Below are positions 17,458 through 26,196 of a DNA stretch of 64,000 nucleotides, in pieces. A program made the translations under genes and the position numbers. How positions within the stretch are numbered: the stretch's first letter is position 1; each line of letters starts with the position of its first letter. Under the pieces are notes generated by a model. That model made no database searches, was not told the DNA's origin, and saw only the letters and a list, made by a program, of their open reading frames with translations. Where the stretch lies: NCBI RefSeq assembly GCF_944388875.1, contig NZ_CALXKQ010000001.1:124001-188000 (forward strand). The letters run 5' to 3'. Origin of the DNA: an uncultured Brachyspira sp. (GTDB lineage: Bacteria; Spirochaetota; Brachyspiria; Brachyspirales; Brachyspiraceae).

Positions 17458-18138
17458 CTATATAACATTTCCTATACTTTTTATATCATAATCCATTATA
17501 AACAGCCTATATTTACTATTCACTCCATTATTTTTATTATAAAAATCCCTGCTTACACAAGTAAATTTAACAGGAATATTTTTCTCTCTTGAAATTTCAG
17601 AAGCTATATATTCGCCTCTATTTATATCATCTATAGAAGTATCATACATTAAATGAGTATTATTAACTATACCAGTTACTTTTAATCCAATAGCAGCCTC
17701 TATAGATATTAAATGTCCTAAAGCATAATCAACTGTAGAATTTTCTTCTCTATTAGCATTTAACACAAATAACACATCTGTTTCACTAATATCAACTTTC
17801 TCTCTAAAAGTGGCAAATGATAAACTTCCTGCAGAATTTCCTCCCATATCTATTATTCCAATAATATCCTTTCTATTAAATATTGAATACACCTCAGCAG
17901 ATACTGCAGGCAAATCAGAACCAGACTGAGGCAAATAGCTTCCTATAACTTTTATATTACTGCTCTCTAAATATTTAGCATGCTCCCTTGATCTAAAATA
18001 TGGATTAACAACATCTAAATCTGCTATATAAATAGGTTCTTTGGCAAGACTTCTAATATAAAGACTATAATTAATAGAAAAAGAAGTTTTACCTGCCCCA
18101 TAATGTCCGCATATAATTGTTACTCTATTATAATCCAT
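17458..18138 (-). CDS. P-loop ATPase of the MinD/CobQ (SIMIBI) class
   Basis: A 226-residue cytosolic NTPase. The Walker A variant is GHYGAGKTS (residues about 11-19), followed by IADLDVVNPYFRSREH (switch I-like with DxD), IIDMGGNSAG (Walker B/switch II) and VTGIVNNTHL (base-recognition N-N). It resembles CobQ/CobB/MinD/ParA nucleotide-binding proteins but lacks a C-terminal membrane-targeting helix. The residue set around DLDVVNPYFRSRE is shared by an uncharacterised ATPase group, so the target is unknown. It is the first gene of the 18138-15665 run. Confidence 0.78.
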   Translation of the reverse strand: MDYNRVTIICGHYGAGKTSFSINYSLYIRSLAKEPIYIADLDVVNPYFRSREHAKYLESSNIKVIGSYLPQSGSDLPAVSAEVYSIFNRKDIIGIIDMGGNSAGSLSFATFREKVDISETDVLFVLNANREENSTVDYALGHLISIEAAIGLKVTGIVNNTHLMYDTSIDDINRGEYIASEISREKNIPVKFTCVSRDFYNKNNGVNSKYRLFIMDYDIKSIGNVI

Positions 18139-18383
18139 AAAAAAACTATCCTAAATTTCACACTATATATTAAATAAATATAATATATTTTACACTTTTT
18201 TCAATTTTTTTACTTAAATTAATTTTAGAATTATAAATATTATTTTTTATAATGTCAAATTTAATATATCAAATAACACAAAAAATATTTTTTTATACTT
18301 GAAAATAAAAATATAGTCGATATTATATAATAAGATTGTATTTAAAAAACTAAAAAATAGAATAATTATTTTAGGAATAAAAA

Positions 18384-19064
18384 ATGAAAAAATATATATT
18401 TATTTTGATGCTTTTATATGCCTGCTGTTTATTTCCTCAATATGCAACTAATGATGCATATATTCCTCCAAATAATAACAACAATAACAATAATAATACA
18501 ACAGCTCCAGCAGCAGAAAATAATCAAAATAATAATGAATATATAACTAATGATGCTATAATGGGAAGAAAACCTGCTGTAATAACTACACCTATAACAG
18601 GTTTTAAAAATATAACTTTAGGTGCCACAAGAGAAGATACAATAAATGCTATATTAAGCGACAATACAATGACTTTGCCTAAACAATATATGACTGGAAC
18701 CGTAGATTTATCTACTGAAGAAAGTGCTACATTCCTTGCTTTAGAAGAAAATAAATTTTATAAAAGCGGATATTTTATATTTAAAAACGATTCCCTATAT
18801 TCAATAACAATAAATTTCCAGCCTAATCAGGTTGATTTTTTGGAGCTATTATCAGCTTTAAATGCTAAATATACAAAAGGGGCCTTCTTAGATGCCAATA
18901 CTGTAGCTTGGCAGAATGGGGACATAAGAATAATATTAGAAAGACCAAGTGTTGTTAAATATATAAATATGAATGATGTAACAACAACTTCAGATACCAG
19001 AATAAGAGAAAAAGAAGAAGCTCCGCCTCAAAATACTAGAAAATCAATACTAGAAGGACTATAA
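18384..19064 (+). CDS. Exported protein with poly-Asn linker
   Basis: A 226-residue protein with a signal peptide (MKKYIFILMLLYACCLFPQY). Residues about 28-42 form a poly-Asn run from AAT/AAC repeats, then there is a compact domain (GFKNITLGATREDTINAILS, GYFIFKNDSLYSITINF, WQNGDIRIILERPS). The domain resembles small periplasmic ligand- or peptide-binding modules, but I cannot name a family. The AGGA ribosome-binding site is good, and a lipoprotein gene follows after 5 bp. Confidence 0.6.
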   Translation: MKKYIFILMLLYACCLFPQYATNDAYIPPNNNNNNNNNTTAPAAENNQNNNEYITNDAIMGRKPAVITTPITGFKNITLGATREDTINAILSDNTMTLPKQYMTGTVDLSTEESATFLALEENKFYKSGYFIFKNDSLYSITINFQPNQVDFLELLSALNAKYTKGAFLDANTVAWQNGDIRIILERPSVVKYINMNDVTTTSDTRIREKEEAPPQNTRKSILEGL

Positions 19065-19069
19065 TTATA

Positions 19070-19576
19070 ATGTTGTTCAAATATACATTATTAATATCAT
19101 TATTAATTTTATCATTTATATCATGCAGCGGTAATGACAAAGAAAAAAATACGAAAAGAGTAGAAATAATTTTAAAAGACGACATAGAAGATGACAAAGA
19201 AAATATTGAAATTAAAGACTATAATGAAGATAATTTAAAAAAATTAGCTTTATCATCTTTAAAAGAATTCTATGCTTTGCCTTATGATGCAGAAGGTGTG
19301 CGTATTGCTTATGAAAAATTCTATTCTACGAATTATAAAGAAATTCTCAGGAAAACTAGAAATATAAAGAATGCAGAAGAATATGTTCAAAGCGATCCTT
19401 CACTTGACTTTGAATTTGAAACTAAAATAGACAAAGTTTATGATATAAAATTGGATGGAAAAAAAGCATATATAGACGTTGATTCTTCAGTATATGACAG
19501 AGTAGAAGATACTACATCAAAGGCAAGACAAACTTTTGTAATGTCTTACGAAGATAATAAATGGGTTGTTTTGTAA
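19070..19576 (+). CDS. Lipoprotein
   Basis: A 168-residue lipoprotein: signal MLFKYTLLISLLILSFISCS with lipobox FISC (Cys19), an acidic/lysine-rich spacer, then a domain resembling a small NTF2-like/DUF4878 fold (LALSSLKEFYALPYDAEGV, DIKLDGKKAYIDVDSSV, FVMSYEDNKWVVL). Such domains are common in spirochaete lipoproteins and their role is unknown. Translation is probably coupled to the preceding gene, since the ribosome-binding site overlaps its 3' end. Confidence 0.68.
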   Translation: MLFKYTLLISLLILSFISCSGNDKEKNTKRVEIILKDDIEDDKENIEIKDYNEDNLKKLALSSLKEFYALPYDAEGVRIAYEKFYSTNYKEILRKTRNIKNAEEYVQSDPSLDFEFETKIDKVYDIKLDGKKAYIDVDSSVYDRVEDTTSKARQTFVMSYEDNKWVVL

Positions 19577-19689
19577 TATAATAATCAAGTTTTACAATGC
19601 CAATAATGAAAAATAAATAATATTAATAATACTTTATTTTTTTCCGAGAATATTAACATAATAATATCATTATTATTTAGGAGTTTATC

Positions 19690-20940
19690 TTGAAAGAGCC
19701 AATTATCGCTGGATTAGATGCAGGAAGTGCATCAGTAAAAACTATCATTGCCCGTGTTAATGATGATAAATTAGATGTTATAGGAATAGGAGAAAGTGAA
19801 AGCGAAGGCATAAAAAAAGGTGTTATTATTAATATTGATGCCGCTGCCAATGCTATAGAAAAATCTATAAATGAAGCTGAACACATGGCTGGATTGCAGG
19901 CTCCTGATATAATTGCTGCAATAGGCGGAGATCATATAAAAGGAATGAACAGTAAAGGCGTAATTGGAGTTAATACAAAAGATAAAGAAGTTACTTCTGC
20001 TGAAGTTGATAGAGTATTGGAAAGTGCAAAAAACATATTAATACCTGCTGACAGAGAAATTATAGAAGCTATAGAACAGGAATATTCTTTAGACGGACAG
20101 GATGAAATAAAAAATCCAGTAGGAATGTCTGGAACAAGACTAGAAACTAAAGTACATATTATAACTGGACTTAAACATGTAAGCGAGCATTTAAGAAAAA
20201 CTTTAAATAAAATGCGTTTTTCTGGAAGAGATTTTATAGTTAATATACGGGGAAGTGCTGAAGCATGTCTTACTGAAGATGAAAAGGAACTTGGCGTTGT
20301 TGTATTTGATATAGGACATTCTACTACTTCTATGATGGTATATTTAGAAGGCTCTGTATGGCATACTGCTGTTATACCTGTAGGAAGCCAGCATATAACT
20401 AATGATATAGCTGAAGGACTTAGAATAACTATACCTTCTGCAGAGAAATTAAAAAGAGATCATGGATTTGCTTTTATAGATATGGTTGGAGAAAAAGAAA
20501 TAATTGAAGTTCCAACTGCAAGCGGACAAATGAAAACTTTGCCTAAAAGAGTATTAACTGAAATAATACAGCCTAGAGTAGAAGAAATTTTCAGTTTATG
20601 CGGTAAGGAATTAAGCAAAATGAAATATATTGATTCTCTTTCTGCTGGCATGGTATTTACAGGAGGTGGGGCTTTGCTTCCTGGACTTGTAGAGCTTGCT
20701 AAGGCTTATCAGACTGCTGTTAAAGGGGCTGCTCCAATTACTGCAAGAATAGGGGTTCCTGATAAAATAGAAGGCATAAGAGATATAGCAAATAATCCTG
20801 CTTATTCTGCTGTTGTTGGCATACTTATGATGAGTTTGGATGAAGCTACGCAGGTAAATATACCTTCTCATAAAAAGACATCTGAAAAGGGTAAATTTAA
20901 ATTCAATTTTAAAAATCCTTTCTCTGAATTCTTTAAATAA
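19690..20940 (+). CDS. ftsA: Cell division protein FtsA
   Basis: A 416-residue actin-fold ATPase that tethers FtsZ to the membrane. The signatures are IAGLDAGSASVKTIIARV (phosphate 1), VVVFDIGHSTTSMMVY (phosphate 2), GMVFTGGGALLPGL (adenosine motif), and a C-terminal basic/aromatic amphipathic tail (FNFKNPFSEFFK) that would be the membrane anchor. It starts with TTG at 19690; TAGGAG lies about 8 bp upstream and no ATG fits. A terminator follows immediately and ftsZ is not next door, so the usual ftsA-ftsZ linkage is broken here. Confidence 0.93.
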   Translation: MKEPIIAGLDAGSASVKTIIARVNDDKLDVIGIGESESEGIKKGVIINIDAAANAIEKSINEAEHMAGLQAPDIIAAIGGDHIKGMNSKGVIGVNTKDKEVTSAEVDRVLESAKNILIPADREIIEAIEQEYSLDGQDEIKNPVGMSGTRLETKVHIITGLKHVSEHLRKTLNKMRFSGRDFIVNIRGSAEACLTEDEKELGVVVFDIGHSTTSMMVYLEGSVWHTAVIPVGSQHITNDIAEGLRITIPSAEKLKRDHGFAFIDMVGEKEIIEVPTASGQMKTLPKRVLTEIIQPRVEEIFSLCGKELSKMKYIDSLSAGMVFTGGGALLPGLVELAKAYQTAVKGAAPITARIGVPDKIEGIRDIANNPAYSAVVGILMMSLDEATQVNIPSHKKTSEKGKFKFNFKNPFSEFFK

Positions 20941-20952
20941 TATAAATATTAT

Positions 20953-20982
20953 AAAGCAATGGAATTAATAAGCCATTGCTTT
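20953..20982 (+). terminator. ftsA intrinsic terminator
   Basis: AAAGCAATGG (20953-20962) and CCATTGCTTT (20973-20982) form a perfect 10-bp stem with a 10-base loop, followed by a T-run. It lies 13 bp past the ftsA stop. Confidence 0.9.
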
Positions 20983-21030
20983 TTTATAAATTAATAATTA
21001 AAGAAACATTTAATTTTTATTATATAATAA

Positions 21031-21309
21031 ATGGGTTTTCAAAATATGAATCAAGAACCAGATAATGACGATATACTTGCTATAACTATACAGCTTATAT
21101 TAGCAAGGATAATTATGATTAGCAATTTAGTTGCTTCAATTACTTTAATTATCACAAATGAAGGTATTAAAAGATATTATTTTATTGCATCTTTAATTTT
21201 TGCTCTATTCTTAATATTATATTTTCTTAAATCTATAAAAATAAAAATGTCTTTAATATACAGTATTATTCTAGCTATAATAATATTTGCCGCTAATTAT
21301 TTTTTATAA
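21031..21309 (+). CDS. Small three-helix membrane protein
   Basis: A 92-residue protein with an acidic N-terminal tail (about 15 residues), then three hydrophobic helices (about 22-43, 50-67 and 73-91). No Shine-Dalgarno is visible before the ATG; the internal ATG at codon 6 is an alternative. No family is recognised. It lies between the ftsA terminator and the first Rpn gene. Confidence 0.5.
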   Translation: MGFQNMNQEPDNDDILAITIQLILARIIMISNLVASITLIITNEGIKRYYFIASLIFALFLILYFLKSIKIKMSLIYSIILAIIIFAANYFL

Positions 21310-21351
21310 AAATTTCATACTAAAATAAAAAATTAACTATAACTGTAAATT

Positions 21352-21380
21352 TTGACAAATACATTCTTTATTAGTATAAT
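21352..21380 (+). promoter_or_regulatory. Consensus promoter producing a leaderless Rpn mRNA
   Basis: TTGACA (21352-21357), a 17-bp spacer and TATAAT (21375-21380) match the sigma-70 consensus perfectly. The predicted +1, seven bases after the -10 hexamer, is 21387, the A of the in-frame ATGGGTAAA (codon 3 of the longest ORF). No Shine-Dalgarno is present. See the matching promoter at 23896. Confidence 0.8.
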
Positions 21381-21386
21381 ATGTAT

Positions 21387-22253
21387 ATGGGTAAAAAATT
21401 AAATACTGCAAAAATAAAACATTTTAATCCTTTGAATGATTATTTTATGCGTTACATGTTTGCTAAAAAAGGGCATGAAAATATATTAAAAGATCTCATA
21501 AATTCTGTGAGAATAGACTCTAATCAAGAAACTTTTGAAGATATAGAAGTACTCAATACTTTTAATCTAAAAGAAAATGTTCTTGATAAAGAAAGTATAG
21601 CTGATGTTAAAGCAAAAACCAAATCAGGCGAAACTATTATTATAGAAATACAAAGAATAGGCAATCAGTCATTTATATATAGGAGTTTATATTATTGGGC
21701 TAAAACCTACTTTACAAATTTAAAATCTAAAGATATATATTCAGATTTAACACCCGTAATAAGTATTAATATTTTGGATTTTAATTTGATAAAAGGTATA
21801 GAAAAGCCGCATAGCTGTTATTTCATTAAAGAGTCAGAAACTAATCATATATTGACCAACCATTTAGAGATTCATTTTTTAGAACTTAGAAAATTTAATA
21901 ATAATAACAATTTATATGATGGATTATCAGATTGGTTTACATTTTTAAATTCAAAAGATAAATTGGAGGATACTATGGAAATATTAGTTAAGAAAAATCC
22001 CATAATGAAAGAGGTTTATGAAGAGTATAACAAATTTGTTAATAGTAATGATTTATATAACGGCTATAGTAATTATGAAAGAGATTATTTTAATGTTCTA
22101 ATGCTTAATGAAGAGCGTATAAAGGGTATAAAACAAGGCGAAATAAATAAAGCAAAAGACATAGCACTAAATTTAAAAAATATGAATATGATGAGTAATG
22201 AAGATATAAGCAGAATAACAGGTTTAAGTATAGATGAAATAAAAAAATTATAA
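21387..22253 (+). CDS. Rpn-family PD-(D/E)XK nuclease (recombination-promoting/transposase-like)
   Basis: A 288-residue protein of the Rpn/PDDEXK_2 family. The start is set at the ATG at 21387 because the promoter places transcription there. The N-terminal nuclease domain has FNPLNDYFMRYMFAKKGHE, then the catalytic Asp in SIADVKAKT and the E-x-Q of IIIEIQRIGNQ, which is the Rpn variant of ExK. YRSLYYWAKTYF and IHFLELRKF follow, matching the family. The C-terminal module is a KQGEINKAKDIALNLK helix plus a small HTH-like unit (ISRITGLSIDEIKKL) shared almost base for base with the gene at 23931. E. coli Rpn proteins promote RecA-independent recombination in vivo. Confidence 0.87.
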   Translation: MGKKLNTAKIKHFNPLNDYFMRYMFAKKGHENILKDLINSVRIDSNQETFEDIEVLNTFNLKENVLDKESIADVKAKTKSGETIIIEIQRIGNQSFIYRSLYYWAKTYFTNLKSKDIYSDLTPVISINILDFNLIKGIEKPHSCYFIKESETNHILTNHLEIHFLELRKFNNNNNLYDGLSDWFTFLNSKDKLEDTMEILVKKNPIMKEVYEEYNKFVNSNDLYNGYSNYERDYFNVLMLNEERIKGIKQGEINKAKDIALNLKNMNMMSNEDISRITGLSIDEIKKL

Positions 22254-22277
22254 TAAAAAAATACTTGGGAGTTATTT

Positions 22278-23408
22278 ATGTATAAATACGAAGATTTTAA
22301 AATATCAATATATGGACAAGAAGAAAGTATTATAAATATAATTTCATATTTATATAATAATCAAATTTACAATAATAATACATCTGGATATTTAAATATA
22401 GATATATATTGTCCCCATCCAATTGCTTGCTGTTCTAATATTTATAATGTAGTAATTTCTACTAGAAATATAAATGAAATTTATGAATCTTCTATTAGAA
22501 AAAAATTTAATGGTGGTATTTATTATGATAAATACGGATTTGATAAAGAAAAATCATATTCACAAAACTCTAATAAATATAAAAGTATAATTCAGTTTAC
22601 TGAAGAATTTGTTAAGATTAATGAAAAACATTTTAATTTGCTTAAACTATCTTTAAAAAATTTCTTAAAAATTAATAATATACCAATTATAAAAGATAAA
22701 GAATGTAAGTCTAAATATGGTCGTACTCATTATAATTCGGAATTCTTTCGTTATAGCTATAGAAATAATAATGATGGATATTTTACTTATATTGATGAAG
22801 GCATAAAAATTCTTTTAGTTTCATTAGCTGTATATATTGAAAACAAGTTATATTACAGTACTAATATTAATGATTATAAATGCGATGAAGTTTTTACATT
22901 AGATGATGAAAATAATGAAATTCCAGAATCAGATGACAACAAAACGAATAACGAGATAAATACTGAAACTATTAATGATTATAAAGAGGAGACACCATCT
23001 TCTAACGATACAGATAAAAATATTTTGGACAATGATATAGTAAAAAAACTGTTTATTAAATATATTGATAATGCTAAAAAAGGAGTATTGGAATTTGAAA
23101 ACTCTTTTAAAAAGAATGAAAATATAAAAGATGCTGATAAAAAAGAAGCTGAAGAAAAGATAAAAGCTGCTAATTTCTTTATTTTATCTGCTGAGTATAA
23201 TATAGAAAAAGAAAATGATGCAACGAAATTTATAAATAGTTATAATAAAACTATAGAACAAATTAACAGCGATTTTAATAATATTATGAATAGGTATAGA
23301 AAAATATCTACTCTGGTATATGTAATGGATGTTGATATGGAAGATTTTAATGATGTATATATACCTAAATTCGATATTAATAACATATTGAAAGATTTAC
23401 TTAATTAA
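22278..23408 (+). CDS. Hypothetical protein in the Rpn locus
   Basis: A 376-residue protein with no recognised family. Residues 1-210 form a mixed domain opening with YKYEDFKISIYGQEESIINI and including a CPHPIACCSN cysteine/histidine patch. Residues 211-250 are an acidic Asn/Asp/Glu-rich linker. From 250 to the end there is a charged helical, probably coiled-coil region (FKKNENIKDADKKEAEEKIK). It has no signal peptide. A GGGAG ribosome-binding site lies upstream and only 24 bp separate it from the Rpn gene, so it is probably co-transcribed with the nuclease. A partner role is inference. Confidence 0.55.
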   Translation: MYKYEDFKISIYGQEESIINIISYLYNNQIYNNNTSGYLNIDIYCPHPIACCSNIYNVVISTRNINEIYESSIRKKFNGGIYYDKYGFDKEKSYSQNSNKYKSIIQFTEEFVKINEKHFNLLKLSLKNFLKINNIPIIKDKECKSKYGRTHYNSEFFRYSYRNNNDGYFTYIDEGIKILLVSLAVYIENKLYYSTNINDYKCDEVFTLDDENNEIPESDDNKTNNEINTETINDYKEETPSSNDTDKNILDNDIVKKLFIKYIDNAKKGVLEFENSFKKNENIKDADKKEAEEKIKAANFFILSAEYNIEKENDATKFINSYNKTIEQINSDFNNIMNRYRKISTLVYVMDVDMEDFNDVYIPKFDINNILKDLLN

Positions 23409-23895
23409 TTTTTGAATTATATATTTTAAACAAATACGTTCCATCAATATTAAACTTTATAGAAATATTATCAGCTTTTTTGCCGCACAAAAAAGCTGCA
23501 AAAAACGCACATACTACAGTTTAATACCTTAAATTTTAATAAACAATGCAGTCCTTTTGCTTCTCGCCTGCCAAAGGCGGGCTTCTCCTTATACCAATAC
23601 TTGACAGTACTTCCTTCAGTCGTAAAAGGACTGAAGTACAGACCATGTGCTTCGCCACAATTAATAAATAAAATTAGTTTTGAAACAAGTCTAATATATA
23701 GTAATTATTTTTTATAAAATTTTCTACTGTAATATAGCTTAAATCAAAAATAATTATATATTTTTTTAATATCTGAGATCCAACATTCGTGTAATGATTT
23801 ATACATTAAGATAAAAAATACACAACATATAAAAATTATTATTATAATTTTTGAATTATAATAATTTTATCAAATGATTTTGAAGCAAGCCTATT
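23409..23895. repeat. GC-richer hairpin island between two Rpn genes
   Basis: This non-coding stretch carries three strong hairpins: CAGCTTTTTTG/CAAAAAAGCTG (23472-23498, perfect 11-bp stem), GCCTGCC/GGCGGGC with an AAA loop (23566-23582, 7 bp, one wobble) and CTTCAGTC/GACTGAAG (23614-23636, perfect 8 bp). AGTCCTTTT near 23550 can also pair with AAAAGGACT near 23624. The GC content is far above the surroundings. No ORF of note fits it. It looks like a decayed or structured mobile repeat. Confidence 0.6.
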
Positions 23896-23924
23896 TTGAC
23901 AAACTAAATCATTTTTAGTATAAT
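23896..23924 (+). promoter_or_regulatory. Consensus promoter producing a leaderless second Rpn mRNA
   Basis: TTGACA (23896-23901), a 17-bp spacer and TATAAT (23919-23924), then exactly six bases before the ATG at 23931, so the predicted +1 is the A of the start codon. No Shine-Dalgarno is present. The spacer ends TTAG/TTTAG in both Rpn promoters. Confidence 0.85.
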
Positions 23925-23930
23925 TAAATA

Positions 23931-24869
23931 ATGAAAGAGATTAACAGACTTAATGATTTATTTGTACGATATCTAATTGGTATAGAAGGTGATGAGGATA
24001 TATTAGAAAATATTGTTAATGCCGTTTTAAATGATGCAGGCTTTGAATCTGTTGGAAACCTTGAAATTCTTAATCCTTATAATCTGCCTGAAAATGAAAA
24101 TTTAAAAGAATCAATAGCACCGAAGGTGGGCAGACGCCTTGATGTTAAAGCAAAAACTAAAGACGGTAAGAAAGTGCTTGTTGAAATACAATTAGTAGGC
24201 AACAATAATTTTATAAAAAGGATATTATACTACATAGCTAAAAATATAGCTTCTGAGTTAAAAGAAAGTGATTTATACATTAATATAAGCCAGATGATTA
24301 GTATTAGTTTTATAAATTTTAATTTAGATATTGGAAGTGAAACTGATATGAAAAGAGAGCATAAATGTTTAACATTTGCTGATATTAACAATCCCAGCCT
24401 TAGACTAGACGATTTTCAGATACATTTTATAGAGATTAAAAGATTTGAAGAAATATTAAAAAATGCTAGTACTAATGACTATCTCAAAAATAAGATTTTA
24501 TCTTGGATTGATTTTTTTACAACAAAAGATTTAGAAAAAGATATTAATAAACTTGTAGGAGGAAATACAATTATGAGTAAGGTAATAGATAAATATAAAA
24601 GATTTGTAGCCGATGAAAAGGAAATGTCAGCTTATAATGAAAGAGATACTTTTCTTTACGGACAGGCTGCGATGCTCCAGTATGAAAGAGAAGCGGGAAA
24701 AAAAGAAGGTATGGAGATAGGATTTCAGCAGGGTATAGAGAAAGGTATAGAACGTGGAGAAATAAACAAAGCCAAAGACATAGCACTAAATTTAAAAAAC
24801 ATGAATATGAGTAATGAAAATATAAGCAGAATAACAGGTTTAAGTATAGATGAAATAAAAAAATTATGA
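23931..24869 (+). CDS. Rpn-family PD-(D/E)XK nuclease, second copy
   Basis: A 312-residue paralogue of the protein at 21387. The opening is NRLNDLFVRYLIGIEGDEDI. The catalytic Asp is in RRLDVKAKTKDGKK and the E-x-Q in VLVEIQLVGNNNF; IHFIEIKRFEEIL follows. Before the C-terminal module it has a run of GM/GI-type repeats (EGMEIGFQQGIEKGIERGE) typical of this family. The last about 36 codons are nearly identical in DNA to the first copy, whereas the nuclease domains have diverged strongly. Confidence 0.87.
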   Translation: MKEINRLNDLFVRYLIGIEGDEDILENIVNAVLNDAGFESVGNLEILNPYNLPENENLKESIAPKVGRRLDVKAKTKDGKKVLVEIQLVGNNNFIKRILYYIAKNIASELKESDLYINISQMISISFINFNLDIGSETDMKREHKCLTFADINNPSLRLDDFQIHFIEIKRFEEILKNASTNDYLKNKILSWIDFFTTKDLEKDINKLVGGNTIMSKVIDKYKRFVADEKEMSAYNERDTFLYGQAAMLQYEREAGKKEGMEIGFQQGIEKGIERGEINKAKDIALNLKNMNMSNENISRITGLSIDEIKKL

Positions 24870-25043
24870 GCATCTAATAAGCTTACTTATCAGATATTTT
24901 CAACGAATAATTTTTTATGTATAAATAAAGAAATAAAAGAACTACATTAAAATAGCATTCATTATTAATAAATAACACTTTAATTTTACAAAATAATTAT
25001 TGAAGAGTTTTCAATAGAAAATTAATTATACGGAGTTCTAATT

Positions 25044-25559
25044 ATGGGATGTTTGGGAGTATTATTTGCTTTAAGCGATAAGGATTTAAATAAATTATTA
25101 AAAACTTCAAGACTTGAAAGACCTGATTTTGCTTCTGAATATTTAGAAGAAATTTACTTTGAAAAACATAGAAAATATATTTATGAACTTGATAAATCTT
25201 GGGACGCCATGCATAGATGTCTTTCTAATGATGGGCTTTTAGTATTCGGCGATGATAATTATCCTTTCGGCTCTGTCATAATGGGAGGAGATGTTTTATA
25301 CGGAAACGGTGATGATGAAGAAGATTTTATAATAACATTAAAAAAATCAAATATTGTTAAAGACATAGCTCAAAAAATAGAAACTATCACAAAAGAAAAG
25401 TTCAAAGAAAGATATTTTAAAATAGATGAAAAAAATTATGAGTATCCATTAAGTGATGAAGATTTTGAATACACTTGGGATTATTTTTACAGAAGTATAG
25501 AGTTTTGGAAAAATGCTTCCGAATCAAACAGGGCTGTAATATTCACAGTTGACCAGTAA
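25044..25559 (+). CDS. DUF1877 (YfbM-like) protein
   Basis: A 171-residue cytosolic protein starting MGCLGVLFALSDKDLNKLL. Family features are ELDKSWDAMHRCLS, the FGDDNYPFGSVIMGGDVLY stretch and a C-terminal YYFYRSIEFWKNA-like helix. The DUF1877 family is widespread, often near toxin-like or accessory genes, and has no established function. A CGGAG ribosome-binding site precedes the ATG. The following gene starts 9 bp after its stop. Confidence 0.82.
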   Translation: MGCLGVLFALSDKDLNKLLKTSRLERPDFASEYLEEIYFEKHRKYIYELDKSWDAMHRCLSNDGLLVFGDDNYPFGSVIMGGDVLYGNGDDEEDFIITLKKSNIVKDIAQKIETITKEKFKERYFKIDEKNYEYPLSDEDFEYTWDYFYRSIEFWKNASESNRAVIFTVDQ

Positions 25560-25568
25560 TTTTTAATA

Positions 25569-26189
25569 ATGAATAAATATTTTATTTTTTTATTTTTTAT
25601 TCTCTATATAAATGTTTTTTCAGTCATGCCTGATGATATTTATAAATTAAGCAATTTAAAATATAAAGGCTATGATATATACAGAGAAAAATCAAATATA
25701 ATAGGATTTCATAAAGATGAATATAATTATAATTTATTTTTAGAAGATAATAATTTTGACACTAACAATTTATATATAGAAACATTAGATAAAGATTCAG
25801 ATATTGAATTAAAAATAAATAAAAAACAAAATCAAAAATATAGTATAGAAATATTAGAAATAAATATAATTAAATTAGGGCGTATATTAAACACATATAA
25901 AATAAATATATACCCTACTCTATTTAATATAGAAGTAACAGACGGATACAATAATTATAAAGCTGTAAAAGAAAGTAAATCATTCATAATAAAAATACCA
26001 AAAAATATTTATGACAGTATAAATGAAAAAAATATTAACTCATTTCTGAAAATAGATTTCTTTTTAAATGGCAGCAAGAAAATCAAACATTATAAAGAAA
26101 ATAATAATTATAAAACTTTTGATGTTGAGCTTTTCAGCAGATATCCGTATTATTTTAATGTTTATAATATAAAAATAATTTATGAATAA
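25569..26189 (+). CDS. Exported hypothetical protein
   Basis: A 206-residue protein with a signal peptide (MNKYFIFLFFILYINVFSVM), then a Lys/Asn/Tyr-rich beta-type mature part. No family is recognised. No clear Shine-Dalgarno is present; expression may depend on the DUF1877 gene 9 bp upstream. It ends 7 bp before a convergent DUF368 gene. Confidence 0.5.
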   Translation: MNKYFIFLFFILYINVFSVMPDDIYKLSNLKYKGYDIYREKSNIIGFHKDEYNYNLFLEDNNFDTNNLYIETLDKDSDIELKINKKQNQKYSIEILEINIIKLGRILNTYKINIYPTLFNIEVTDGYNNYKAVKESKSFIIKIPKNIYDSINEKNINSFLKIDFFLNGSKKIKHYKENNNYKTFDVELFSRYPYYFNVYNIKIIYE

Positions 26190-26196
26190 ATAAATT

